NCBI GenBank assembly: GCA_031549115.1
Contig: JAVBQJ010000095.1
Coordinates: 1-16,059, forward strand
DNA from: JAVBQJ01 sp031549115
Lineage (GTDB): Bacteria > Verrucomicrobiota > Lentisphaeria > Victivallales > Victivallaceae
Direction of reading: 5' to 3'
DNA: 16,059 nt
The stretch's first letter is position 1; each line of letters starts with the position of its first letter. The position numbers were made by a program, and so were the translations under genes. Of this stretch, positions 1 to 5,897 are shown piece after piece. The notes under the pieces were generated by a model. That model did not search any database. It saw nothing but the letters and a program-made list of their open reading frames with translations, and had not been told where the DNA came from.

Positions 1-39
1 TACGTTGAAAAGGTTTGAGGGGGATGGGTGGTGGGGTTT

Positions 40-92
40 GGGGAGGAGGGAAGGCCCCCCTTTCCTCAAAAGGGGGGCCTTCCCTCCTCCCC
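40..92. repeat. Perfect 24-bp inverted repeat (hairpin) downstream of the M32 gene
   Basis: The arms at 40-63 and 69-92 are exact reverse complements, with a 5-base loop at 64-68. The stem is very GC-rich, with purine-rich and pyrimidine-rich tracts. It lies 7 bp beyond the stop codon of the minus-strand carboxypeptidase, where a transcription terminator would be expected. There is no T-tract after the stem on either strand, so it is not a canonical intrinsic terminator. It may instead block 3' exonuclease or be a member of a genomic palindrome family. Confidence 0.75.
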
Positions 93-99
93 AAGGACA

Positions 100-1575
100 T
101 CACCTGTGCGCCAGATACTTGCTGCGCAGGTAGTCCAGATAGGGTTCCGCCGAAAGCGGTTTGCCGGTGATTCGTTCGACGCTTTCCCAGGCGGAATAGC
201 GTGCGCCGTATTGGTGCAGATGGCGGTGCAGCCATTCGGCCAGCCAGCCGGTTTCGCCCTGTTCGAGACGGGTATCGGCGTCGGGGAAATCCTGCCGGAC
301 GCGCTGGAATATCTGGGCGCCGATCAGGTTGCCGAGCGCGTAGGTCGGAAAGTAGCCGATGGCGCCGCCGGCCCAGTGGACATCCTGCAAGACGCCGGAG
401 GCGGCATCCGGCACTTCGACGCCGAGGTATTCGCGCATTTTGTCGTTCCATGCCGTTTCGAGGTCATGGACGGCGAGGCTGCCCTCGATCAGCGCCACTT
501 CCAGTTCGAAGCGCAGCATGATATGCAGATTGTAGGTCACTTCGTCGGCGTCGACGCGGATCAGGCCGGGGCGTACGGTGTTGACCGCCCGGTACCAGCT
601 TTCCGCGTCGAATCCGGTCAGCGCCGCCGGGAATATGGCCTGCAATTGCGGAAACAGGAAGCGGCTCCAGGCGCGGCTGCGGCCGACGGTATTTTCCCAC
701 ATCCGCGACTGCGATTCATGCAGCGCCAGCGAATGCACGCAACCCAGCGGCGTATCCCGCAGCTCCGGCGCGATATTCAACTCATACAGCGCGTGGCCGC
801 TTTCGTGCAAGGTCGAAAAAAGACTGGTCAGATTCGACTCCTCCACCGCGGTGGTGATCCGCAGGTCGTCGTAACCGGCGGTCACGGTAAACGGGTGCAC
901 CGACCGGTCCAGCCGGCTGCGCGCCGGGTCGAGGCCGACCCATTGCATCGCCAGCTTCGCCAGCTGCCATTGCGCTTCGGCTTCAAAGGGGGCGGCAAAG
1001 GCCTTCGGCGGCTGCTGGCGCTCCAGAATCTGCCGCAGCAGCTCCACTTGGGCCTGGCGCAGCGGCGTGAATACTTCGGCAACCTGTGCCGTGGTCAACC
1101 CCGGTTCGTAGTCGGCCAGCAGCGCGTCGTAGGGGTGGCGGTACTCCGGGAAAAAACCGGCGTATTCGCGCCGGAGCTCGACGATCCGCTGCAAATGCGG
1201 CTCGAACTGTGTCCACGAATTGTTCTCGCGCGCCTGCTCCCACGCCGTATGGGCGCAGGTCGTCACCCGGATGAATTCGCTCGCCCAGGCGACCGGAACG
1301 CGGCGGAGGCGTTCGTACTCTTTTTTCGCCTCCCGCAATTGCGCCGGGTCGAGGCCGTCGGGTTCCAGCTCCAACGCCGCGAAAATCCGCTCCCACGCAG
1401 GATCGGTGGTGCGGTTATGCAGCGCTTCGCCGATCCATGCCGCCTGTTCGCCCCGGCCGGGCGCCGCCGCCGTCGGCATCCCGGTTTGCTGATCCCAGCC
1501 GAGAAACCCCGAAAGCTGGCTCAGCAAGGTCAATTCGCGGTAGCGGCGTAAAAATTCTTCTTTGGCTTGTGTCAT
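100..1575 (-). CDS. M32-family metallocarboxypeptidase (thermostable carboxypeptidase 1 type)
   Basis: This is a cytoplasmic zinc-dependent exopeptidase of family M32, which removes C-terminal residues from peptides. The 491-residue length is normal for the family (about 490-510). The zinc motif HESGH lies at residues 257-261, and the third ligand is probably Glu287 in HESQSRMWEN. Other family-typical stretches are GWDQQTGMP (26-34), SVHPFT (225-230), and VDADEVTYNLHIMLRFELE (341-359). No signal peptide is visible. The start is an ATG with an AGAGGAG-like ribosome site at 1589-1595, spaced about 13 bases away. It is the last gene of a minus-strand run (GT2, DUF2062, M32) but is separated from DUF2062 by 373 bp of hairpin-rich DNA, so a separate transcript is possible. 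Nothing about its active site looks damaged. Family assignment is confident; the physiological substrate is unknown. Confidence 0.95.
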   Translation of the reverse strand: MTQAKEEFLRRYRELTLLSQLSGFLGWDQQTGMPTAAAPGRGEQAAWIGEALHNRTTDPAWERIFAALELEPDGLDPAQLREAKKEYERLRRVPVAWASEFIRVTTCAHTAWEQARENNSWTQFEPHLQRIVELRREYAGFFPEYRHPYDALLADYEPGLTTAQVAEVFTPLRQAQVELLRQILERQQPPKAFAAPFEAEAQWQLAKLAMQWVGLDPARSRLDRSVHPFTVTAGYDDLRITTAVEESNLTSLFSTLHESGHALYELNIAPELRDTPLGCVHSLALHESQSRMWENTVGRSRAWSRFLFPQLQAIFPAALTGFDAESWYRAVNTVRPGLIRVDADEVTYNLHIMLRFELEVALIEGSLAVHDLETAWNDKMREYLGVEVPDAASGVLQDVHWAGGAIGYFPTYALGNLIGAQIFQRVRQDFPDADTRLEQGETGWLAEWLHRHLHQYGARYSAWESVERITGKPLSAEPYLDYLRSKYLAHR

Positions 1576-1949
1576 AGGTGTTTTTTGGCTCCTCTGGTAT
1601 GGTTATCAATTGTCGATTGCCGGTGCGGTGAGTGTGCCGATTGCCATAGTAAGTTCGGGGCCGCGCTCCTCCGGGGAGTCGCGCCCCGGCAACGGCGGGG
1701 GCCGGCCCCCACTCCCCCGGATCGCGCAAGCGCCGCTCGGCTTAGCGCGGACTTGCCGCCGTCAGGGCGGCAAGTCCTTAGACCGGTCGCTCCAGCACTA
1801 CCGTGCTTCCGCTCGCGTCTGCTCCACGGCCGCAGGGGCCGCGGCGCTAAGGCGCCGGCGCCGCTTCGCGGCGTACCCGTACGTGCTCCCGACGAAATGA
1901 TATTGCGAGTAGCGGTGCGATTCACACTCATGTGGAATCGCTGTATGAT
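1576..1949. other. Hairpin-rich gap between the DUF2062 and M32 genes
   Basis: No credible gene is seen here. At least six inverted repeats are stacked: 1671-1676 with 1684-1689, the 14-bp palindrome 1697-1710, a perfect 12-bp stem 1749-1760 with 1766-1777 (5-base loop), 1827-1831 with 1837-1841, 1860-1864 with 1868-1872, and 1917-1926 with 1931-1941 (one bulge). The last 11 bp (1950-1960) belong to the conserved head of the interspersed repeat family. Short reading frames that cross it have no recognisable homology. Confidence 0.7.
1749..1777. repeat. 12-bp perfect hairpin
   Basis: The arms at 1749-1760 and 1766-1777 are perfectly complementary around the loop gtcag. This is the strongest single stem in the gap upstream of the M32 gene. 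No T-tract follows it on either strand, so terminator function is uncertain. Confidence 0.7.
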
Positions 1950-1980
1950 GCTTCGCGGCTCTATTTTTTTTGATTATTTT
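1950..1980 (-). repeat. Head-only copy (D) of the gene-terminal multi-hairpin repeat family
   Basis: Read on the minus strand, an A-rich run is followed by TAGAGCCGCGAAGC, the same head seen in copies after leuC (5087), after proS (15785) and after the GH123-like gene (8257). The TAG of this head is itself the stop codon of the DUF2062 gene (1961-1963). Beyond the head the sequence diverges from the other copies, although a different set of hairpins follows. It may be a degraded copy or a different variant. Confidence 0.6.
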
Positions 1981-2551
1981 TTAGATTTTCTAATTTTTTT
2001 AACTTCTTTTGGCGGCGGAGTTCTTTGTGTTTGCGGTATTCGCGTACCAGCGACAGGGTGATCCGGTAGCCGGCGAATCCGGCGATGATTCCCAGGAACA
2101 GGCCCCCCACGAAAAACGGCACCGCAATTTCCAGTCCGAGCGCCCACAACGCCGAATACGAAAAATTCTCCGTCAGCCCCCGGAACTGCTCCTGCAGCGC
2201 CGAATACTTCAACGGATGAAACAAAAGATAACTGCCGATCAGGCACTGCAACGGATAAATGATGATCACCGTGAACCAGTTGGTCACCATTGTCCCGGCA
2301 ATCGCCAGAATCTTCGATGCCTTCAGCCACACCGCCAACACCAGCACCACGATGATCTGGCCCCCCATCGGAATCAGGAAACCGATGAAAAGCCCCAGCG
2401 CCATCCCCCGCGCCAGATATTCCGGCGTCCCCGCCTGCCGCACCAGCTTGTAATAATAGTATTTCAGCAGTGCGCGCCAGTAATCGTAATGCAGCCAGTT
2501 TTTCCGGTTTTTTTCGTTTTCCGCCACTCGCGATCCTCCATTCCAGCTCAT
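1961..2551 (-). CDS. DUF2062 domain membrane protein
   Basis: This is a 196-residue predicted inner-membrane protein of the DUF2062 type, whose molecular role is not established. The family-like core is at about residues 41-110 (TPEYLARGMALGLFIGFLIPM, then TNWFTVIIIYPLQCLIGSYLL). Hydrophobic segments lie near 46-76, 80-110 and 133-161. The C-terminal tail (168-196) is strongly Lys/Arg-rich and should be cytosolic. The start chosen is the ATG at 2549-2551, because it overlaps the stop of the upstream glycosyltransferase as ATGA, the usual sign of translational coupling; a TTG at 2563 would add four residues. The stop codon TAG is part of the conserved repeat head that follows. DUF2062 is known to occur next to or fused with family 2 glycosyltransferases, so a shared envelope-glycan role is a reasonable inference, not shown here. 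Confidence 0.85.
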   Translation of the reverse strand: MSWNGGSRVAENEKNRKNWLHYDYWRALLKYYYYKLVRQAGTPEYLARGMALGLFIGFLIPMGGQIIVVLVLAVWLKASKILAIAGTMVTNWFTVIIIYPLQCLIGSYLLFHPLKYSALQEQFRGLTENFSYSALWALGLEIAVPFFVGGLFLGIIAGFAGYRITLSLVREYRKHKELRRQKKLKKLENLKNNQKK

Positions 2552-3651
2552 ATATTTTCCCAATATACCATGGAATGAATGAATTTCAAGGTCCGAAACG
2601 CATCAAACCAACAGTGAAACGCTCCCCGGCGCGCCGCCTCCGTCTTCGGTGTATTGCGCAGAATTCCCGCCCACGCCGCCGGAAAACCCTGCGCCTGCAA
2701 AAATTTTCCGATCGCCTCCGACAGCAGCGGCAACGCCGTCCCGTAATCTTCCGGATCGCCGCGGCGTACCGCTTCCAGAAGCAGTTTCAGTTCGGCGAAA
2801 GCCTCCGGCGGGCAATCGTCCAGCGCCTTTCCGGCGACGATCTCCCGCAGCCGGGGGCCGGTCCCGAACGGCACCCGGTCCGACGGCCGCGCCGCCGGAT
2901 GGACCGTGGTCGTGTCGATTTCCCCGATTGGCCCCGTCTTGCGCAGCGCCTGGAGGAAGTAAAAGTCTTCGCCGCCCGCTCTGGCGCGCATTCCGCCTGC
3001 CCGCACATAGGCGTCGGCACGGCATACCATCGCCGAACCCATGGTGTGGTAGGCGTACGGCGAACCCGCCGCCGCCAGCCCGGCCACATAGGCGTCCAGA
3101 TAACCTTCGTATTCCCGGATCGCCTGCGCCAGCGCCGGATCGTCCGGGCTTGGATGCCGGAACCGGATCACCGCTCCCGCCCACTCCCGGTGCGCCGCGA
3201 AAGCCTGCCGCACCGCGTCGAGGTAGTTCGTCTCCACCGTGGTGTCCGCGTCCAGCGAAAACAGCAATCCATCGGAGGCAAGATGCGGCAACACGCTGTC
3301 CAATCCGGCCTTGCGGGCGTGCCCCACCCCGCCGGCGCCGGCGGGAAACTCCAGCTCCAGCCGGAACAGCGGCAGTTTCTGGGGGATGGAGCGAAGACGC
3401 GCGGCCAGCAGCGCGTTGGCGCGTCGGCGGCTTGCGGGTGCGTCGGCGGGGTGGTTGATCACCAGCACGATCATCGCGTCCGGCGGCATCGGCTGCATCG
3501 CCAGCGACGCCAGCGTATCCGGCAGAGCGTCGTTTTCGTCGCATACCGGGATCACGACGGCGTCGCGGAAGCGGCCTGCCGCCGGGTTTTCCGGCAGCAG
3601 CGGCAGCGCCGGATGGCGGCGGCAATACTTGTCAAAGGCGGCAGATGACAT
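2548..3651 (-). CDS. Family 2 glycosyltransferase
   Basis: This is a 367-residue GT-A fold glycosyltransferase, likely moving a sugar from a nucleotide-sugar donor to an envelope acceptor. The N-terminal strand VVIPVCDEN (32-40) is the typical GT2 opening, the metal-binding motif is DAD at 134-136 (FSLDADTTVE), and GGEDFYFLQAL (226-236) matches the ED catalytic-base region. No membrane helix is seen, so the protein is probably cytosolic or peripheral. The ATG at 3649-3651 has an AAGGA site 5 bases upstream. It overlaps the DUF2062 start by 4 bases, and a promoter with -10 at 3675-3680 lies upstream. Donor and acceptor cannot be told from sequence. Confidence 0.88.
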   Translation of the reverse strand: MSSAAFDKYCRRHPALPLLPENPAAGRFRDAVVIPVCDENDALPDTLASLAMQPMPPDAMIVLVINHPADAPASRRRANALLAARLRSIPQKLPLFRLELEFPAGAGGVGHARKAGLDSVLPHLASDGLLFSLDADTTVETNYLDAVRQAFAAHREWAGAVIRFRHPSPDDPALAQAIREYEGYLDAYVAGLAAAGSPYAYHTMGSAMVCRADAYVRAGGMRARAGGEDFYFLQALRKTGPIGEIDTTTVHPAARPSDRVPFGTGPRLREIVAGKALDDCPPEAFAELKLLLEAVRRGDPEDYGTALPLLSEAIGKFLQAQGFPAAWAGILRNTPKTEAARRGAFHCWFDAFRTLKFIHSMVYWENI

Positions 3652-3674
3652 GGGGATCCTTCGAATTATTTCTT

Positions 3675-3703
3675 ACTATACGCGCAAATACGGGTTTTTG
3701 CAA
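3675..3703 (-). promoter_or_regulatory. Sigma70-type promoter for the GT2-DUF2062 genes
   Basis: On the minus strand, TTGCAA (3698-3703) is followed 17 bases later by TATAGT (3675-3680). It lies 24 bp upstream of the GT2 start and points away from the leuC promoter, whose -35 begins one base beyond. Called from consensus match and spacing only. Confidence 0.6.
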
Positions 3704-3704
3704 T

Positions 3705-3733
3705 TTGCCAAAGGCTTGAAAGCGAGGTATATT
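3705..3733 (+). promoter_or_regulatory. Sigma70-type promoter for leuC
   Basis: TTGCCA (3705-3710), a 17-base spacer and TATATT (3728-3733) lie about 50 bp before the leuC start. A leader of about 40 bases would result, which is too short for a leucine attenuator. No T-box or leader peptide is seen. Confidence 0.6.
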
Positions 3734-3782
3734 AAGCCTGATTTATTTTTTATCCGGGACAAAGCTAAGGAGTATTGGCATC

Positions 3783-5069
3783 ATGGGAAAAACATTGGTT
3801 CAGAAGATTTTTGACGCGCACGCCGTGGACAAGACCCCCGACGGCGTCTGGGTGTTGTCGCTCGACCGGGTCTTCTGCCACGAGATTACCACCCCGATCG
3901 CGATCAATGATCTGGTCAGCAAGGGCAAAGACCGCGTATTCGACCCGACCAAGATCAAGGCGGTGATTGACCACGTGACGCCGGCCAAGGATTCCAAGAC
4001 CGCCGAACAGGGCAAAACCATGCGCGAATGGGCGCGCCGTCATGAGATCAAGGACTTTTTCGATATCGGCGACAATGGCGTCTGCCATGCGTTGTTTCCG
4101 GAAAAGGGCTTCGTCCGTCCCGGTTTCACGGTGATCATGGGCGACTCGCACACCTGTACGCACGGCGCCTTTGGCGCCTTTGCCGCCGGTGTCGGCACCA
4201 CCGATCTGGAGGTCGGTATCCTCAAGGGCGTGTGCACCATGCGCGAACCGGCGACGATCAAAATCAACCTGACCGGCGCGTTGCGGCCGGGGGTGTTCGC
4301 CAAGGACGTGATTCTGGCGGTGATCAAGCGTCTGACGGTCAACGGCGCGACCGACAAGATCATCGAATTCGCCGGTCCGGCGGTGGCGGCGATGGGGATG
4401 GATTCGCGGATGACGTTGTGCAATATGGCGATCGAAGCCGGCGGCACCTGCGGGGTGTGCTATCCGGATATGGTGACGGTGGATTACCTGTGGCCGTTCA
4501 TCCAGGGTGAATTCGCGTCGAAGGAAGCGGCATTGGCGGCGTATTCGAAGTGGCTGCCGGACGCGGACGCTGTATACGACGAAGTGATCGAAATGAATGT
4601 CGGCGATATCGAGCCGATGGTGACCTTCGGCTTCAAGCCGGATCAGGTGAAGACGGTGCGGGAGATGGCGGGTACGCCGGTGCAGCAGATTTACATCGGT
4701 TCGTGCACCAATGGCCGGCTGGAAGACCTCCGTATCGCGGCGGGTATTTTGAAGGGCAAACACATCAGCCGGGATGTCCGTGCGATCGTGTCGCCGGCGA
4801 CGCCGAAGATTTATTCGGAGGCGTTGAAGGAGGGGTTGATTCAGATTTTCATGGAGGCGGGATTCTGCGTGACCAATCCGACCTGCGGCGCCTGCCTGGG
4901 GATGAGCAACGGGGTACTGGCGGCGGGGGAGGCGTGTGCGTCGACGACCAACCGGAACTTCAACGGCCGGATGGGCAAGGGCGGCATGGTGCACCTGATG
5001 AGCCCGGCCACCGCGGCCGCCGCCGCGCTTGCCGGCACCATCCAGAACTCCCCCCTCTTCAAAAAATAA
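3783..5069 (+). CDS. leuC: 3-isopropylmalate dehydratase large subunit (LeuC/HacA type)
   Basis: This is the large, 4Fe-4S-bearing subunit of isopropylmalate isomerase, which converts 2- to 3-isopropylmalate in leucine synthesis together with LeuD. At 428 residues it matches the shorter (about 420) LeuC/homoaconitase-like class rather than the 465-residue enterobacterial class. Cluster cysteines are Cys308 (GSCTNGR) and Cys368/Cys371 (NPTCGACLG). The GDSHTCTHGAFGAFAAGVGTTD signature lies at 120-141. An AAGGAG site lies 10 bases before the ATG. leuD follows after 291 bp that contain repeat copy A. The gene ends Lys-Lys-stop inside the A-rich border of that repeat. This subclass includes homoaconitase and dimethylmalate dehydratase relatives; leuA and leuB are not in the window, so the substrate is likely but not certain. 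Confidence 0.93.
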   Translation: MGKTLVQKIFDAHAVDKTPDGVWVLSLDRVFCHEITTPIAINDLVSKGKDRVFDPTKIKAVIDHVTPAKDSKTAEQGKTMREWARRHEIKDFFDIGDNGVCHALFPEKGFVRPGFTVIMGDSHTCTHGAFGAFAAGVGTTDLEVGILKGVCTMREPATIKINLTGALRPGVFAKDVILAVIKRLTVNGATDKIIEFAGPAVAAMGMDSRMTLCNMAIEAGGTCGVCYPDMVTVDYLWPFIQGEFASKEAALAAYSKWLPDADAVYDEVIEMNVGDIEPMVTFGFKPDQVKTVREMAGTPVQQIYIGSCTNGRLEDLRIAAGILKGKHISRDVRAIVSPATPKIYSEALKEGLIQIFMEAGFCVTNPTCGACLGMSNGVLAAGEACASTTNRNFNGRMGKGGMVHLMSPATAAAAALAGTIQNSPLFKK

Positions 5070-5320
5070 AAAAAATAAAATTAAAATAGAGCCGCGAAGC
5101 GGCAGCCTGCCCTCCGTCATACGGAGACGCCGGTCCAGCAGGCGGATACTGCTGGTCGCCCTCAAAAGAGGGCGAAATCCAGGGAAGGATCGCCGGGAGG
5201 CGATCCGGAGCCACCCGAGGGAGCGATGGTGTAGATCGGATTGGAAACGTGAGCGACAATCCGATCTACACATAGAGCGGACGAGGCGCCGCACCGGCGG
5301 CGAAAGACAGACGATAGAAG
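5070..5320 (+). repeat. Gene-terminal multi-hairpin repeat, copy A (between leuC and leuD)
   Basis: An A-rich border (5061-5086) directly follows or overlaps the leuC stop, then the head TAGAGCCGCG at 5087. Seven hairpins follow: 5091-5103; 5112-5126; 5135-5155 (7 bp, 7-base loop); 5158-5173 (GCCCTC/GAGGGC, AAAA loop); 5187-5206 (8 bp, GGGA loop); 5229-5271 (15-bp perfect stem, 13-base loop); 5287-5299. The tail carries AGACGATAGAA, shared with copy B as AGACGATGGAA. It is not protein coding in any convincing way. It lies inside a likely operon, so it would be part of the leuCD mRNA. Confidence 0.85.
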
Positions 5321-5360
5321 CCTCCCCGGCAACAAACATTTACGGAAAGAGACGATAATT

Positions 5361-5885
5361 ATGAAAAACTTCAGTGGGAAAATTTTGTTTCTGGATCGTT
5401 CGGACATCAACACCGACGAAATCATTCCGGCCAAATACCTGACCGAATTGACCAAAGAGGCGTTGACGCCGTATTGCCTCGAAGACCTGTCGCTGCCCGG
5501 TTTCGACCCGAAAAAGGACATCGCGGGCAAGAGCGTAATCCTGACCCGGGCCAACTTCGGCTGCGGCTCGTCGCGTGAACACGCGCCGTGGGTGCTGGAA
5601 TACAACGGCATCAATCTGGTGATCGCGGAGAACTTCGCCCGGATTTTCCGGCAGAATATGTTCAATTGCGGGCTGATGGCGATTTCGCTTCCGGCGGTGG
5701 CCATCGACGAGATCTTCAAGACCTTTGCCGGCACCGATGCCACGCTCACGACCGACATGGCCAAACACACCTTTATTGTCAGCAACGGCAAAACTTCGAA
5801 GAGCTACGACTTCAGCGTCGGCGCCTTCGACCTCGAGCTGGTCGAGGCCGGCGGCTGGGTCGAATACGCCGACAAAAAGTATTAA
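5361..5885 (+). CDS. leuD: 3-isopropylmalate dehydratase small subunit (LeuD type)
   Basis: This is the small swivelling subunit that pairs with LeuC to form isopropylmalate isomerase. At 174 residues it has the size of the short LeuD class that partners 420-residue LeuC proteins. The signature GCGSSREHAPW is at 67-77, followed by ENFARIFRQNMFNCGL (90-105). The substrate-specificity loop reads AKYLTEL (24-30). A GGAAAGAG ribosome site at 5344-5351 lies 9 bases before the ATG. No separate promoter was recognised, so it probably depends on read-through across repeat copy A. It ends 12 bp from the convergent GH36-type gene, with no visible terminator between them. Confidence 0.92.
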   Translation: MKNFSGKILFLDRSDINTDEIIPAKYLTELTKEALTPYCLEDLSLPGFDPKKDIAGKSVILTRANFGCGSSREHAPWVLEYNGINLVIAENFARIFRQNMFNCGLMAISLPAVAIDEIFKTFAGTDATLTTDMAKHTFIVSNGKTSKSYDFSVGAFDLELVEAGGWVEYADKKY

Positions 5886-5897
5886 TACCACTGGAAG

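Noticed and set aside
28..1551. Long plus-strand reading frame of 507 codons
   Set aside because: It is antisense to the M32 gene, is rich in Arg/Gln/Pro without recognisable motifs, and exists because GC-rich third positions remove stop codons on the other strand.
2470..3648. Plus-strand reading frame of 392 codons
   Set aside because: It is a shadow of the GT2 glycosyltransferase and has no motif or ribosome site.
3734..3782. Leucine attenuator or T-box upstream of leuC
   Set aside because: The predicted leader is only about 40 bases, with no leucine-codon run, no alternative stems and no T-box motif.
5231..5240. Resemblance of GTAGATCGGA to sequencing-adapter sequence
   Set aside because: The match is only about eight bases, lies inside a perfect native palindrome, and occurs at three separate loci with differing flanks, so adapter contamination is unlikely.
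5070..5320. CRISPR array or tRNA/rRNA gene in the repeat regions
   Set aside because: There are no regularly spaced identical repeats with unique spacers, no cloverleaf with an acceptor CCA end, and no rRNA-like stretch. The hairpins differ from each other.
5070..5320. Insertion sequence or classical MITE
   Set aside because: No transposase frame, no terminal inverted repeats and no clear target-site duplication were seen at the borders of the three copies.
5162..5339. Shared peptide-like frames inside the repeats (such as SDCRSRFQSDLHH)
   Set aside because: They recur only because the DNA repeats recur. The copies keep stems rather than a reading frame, and length differences between copies break the frames.
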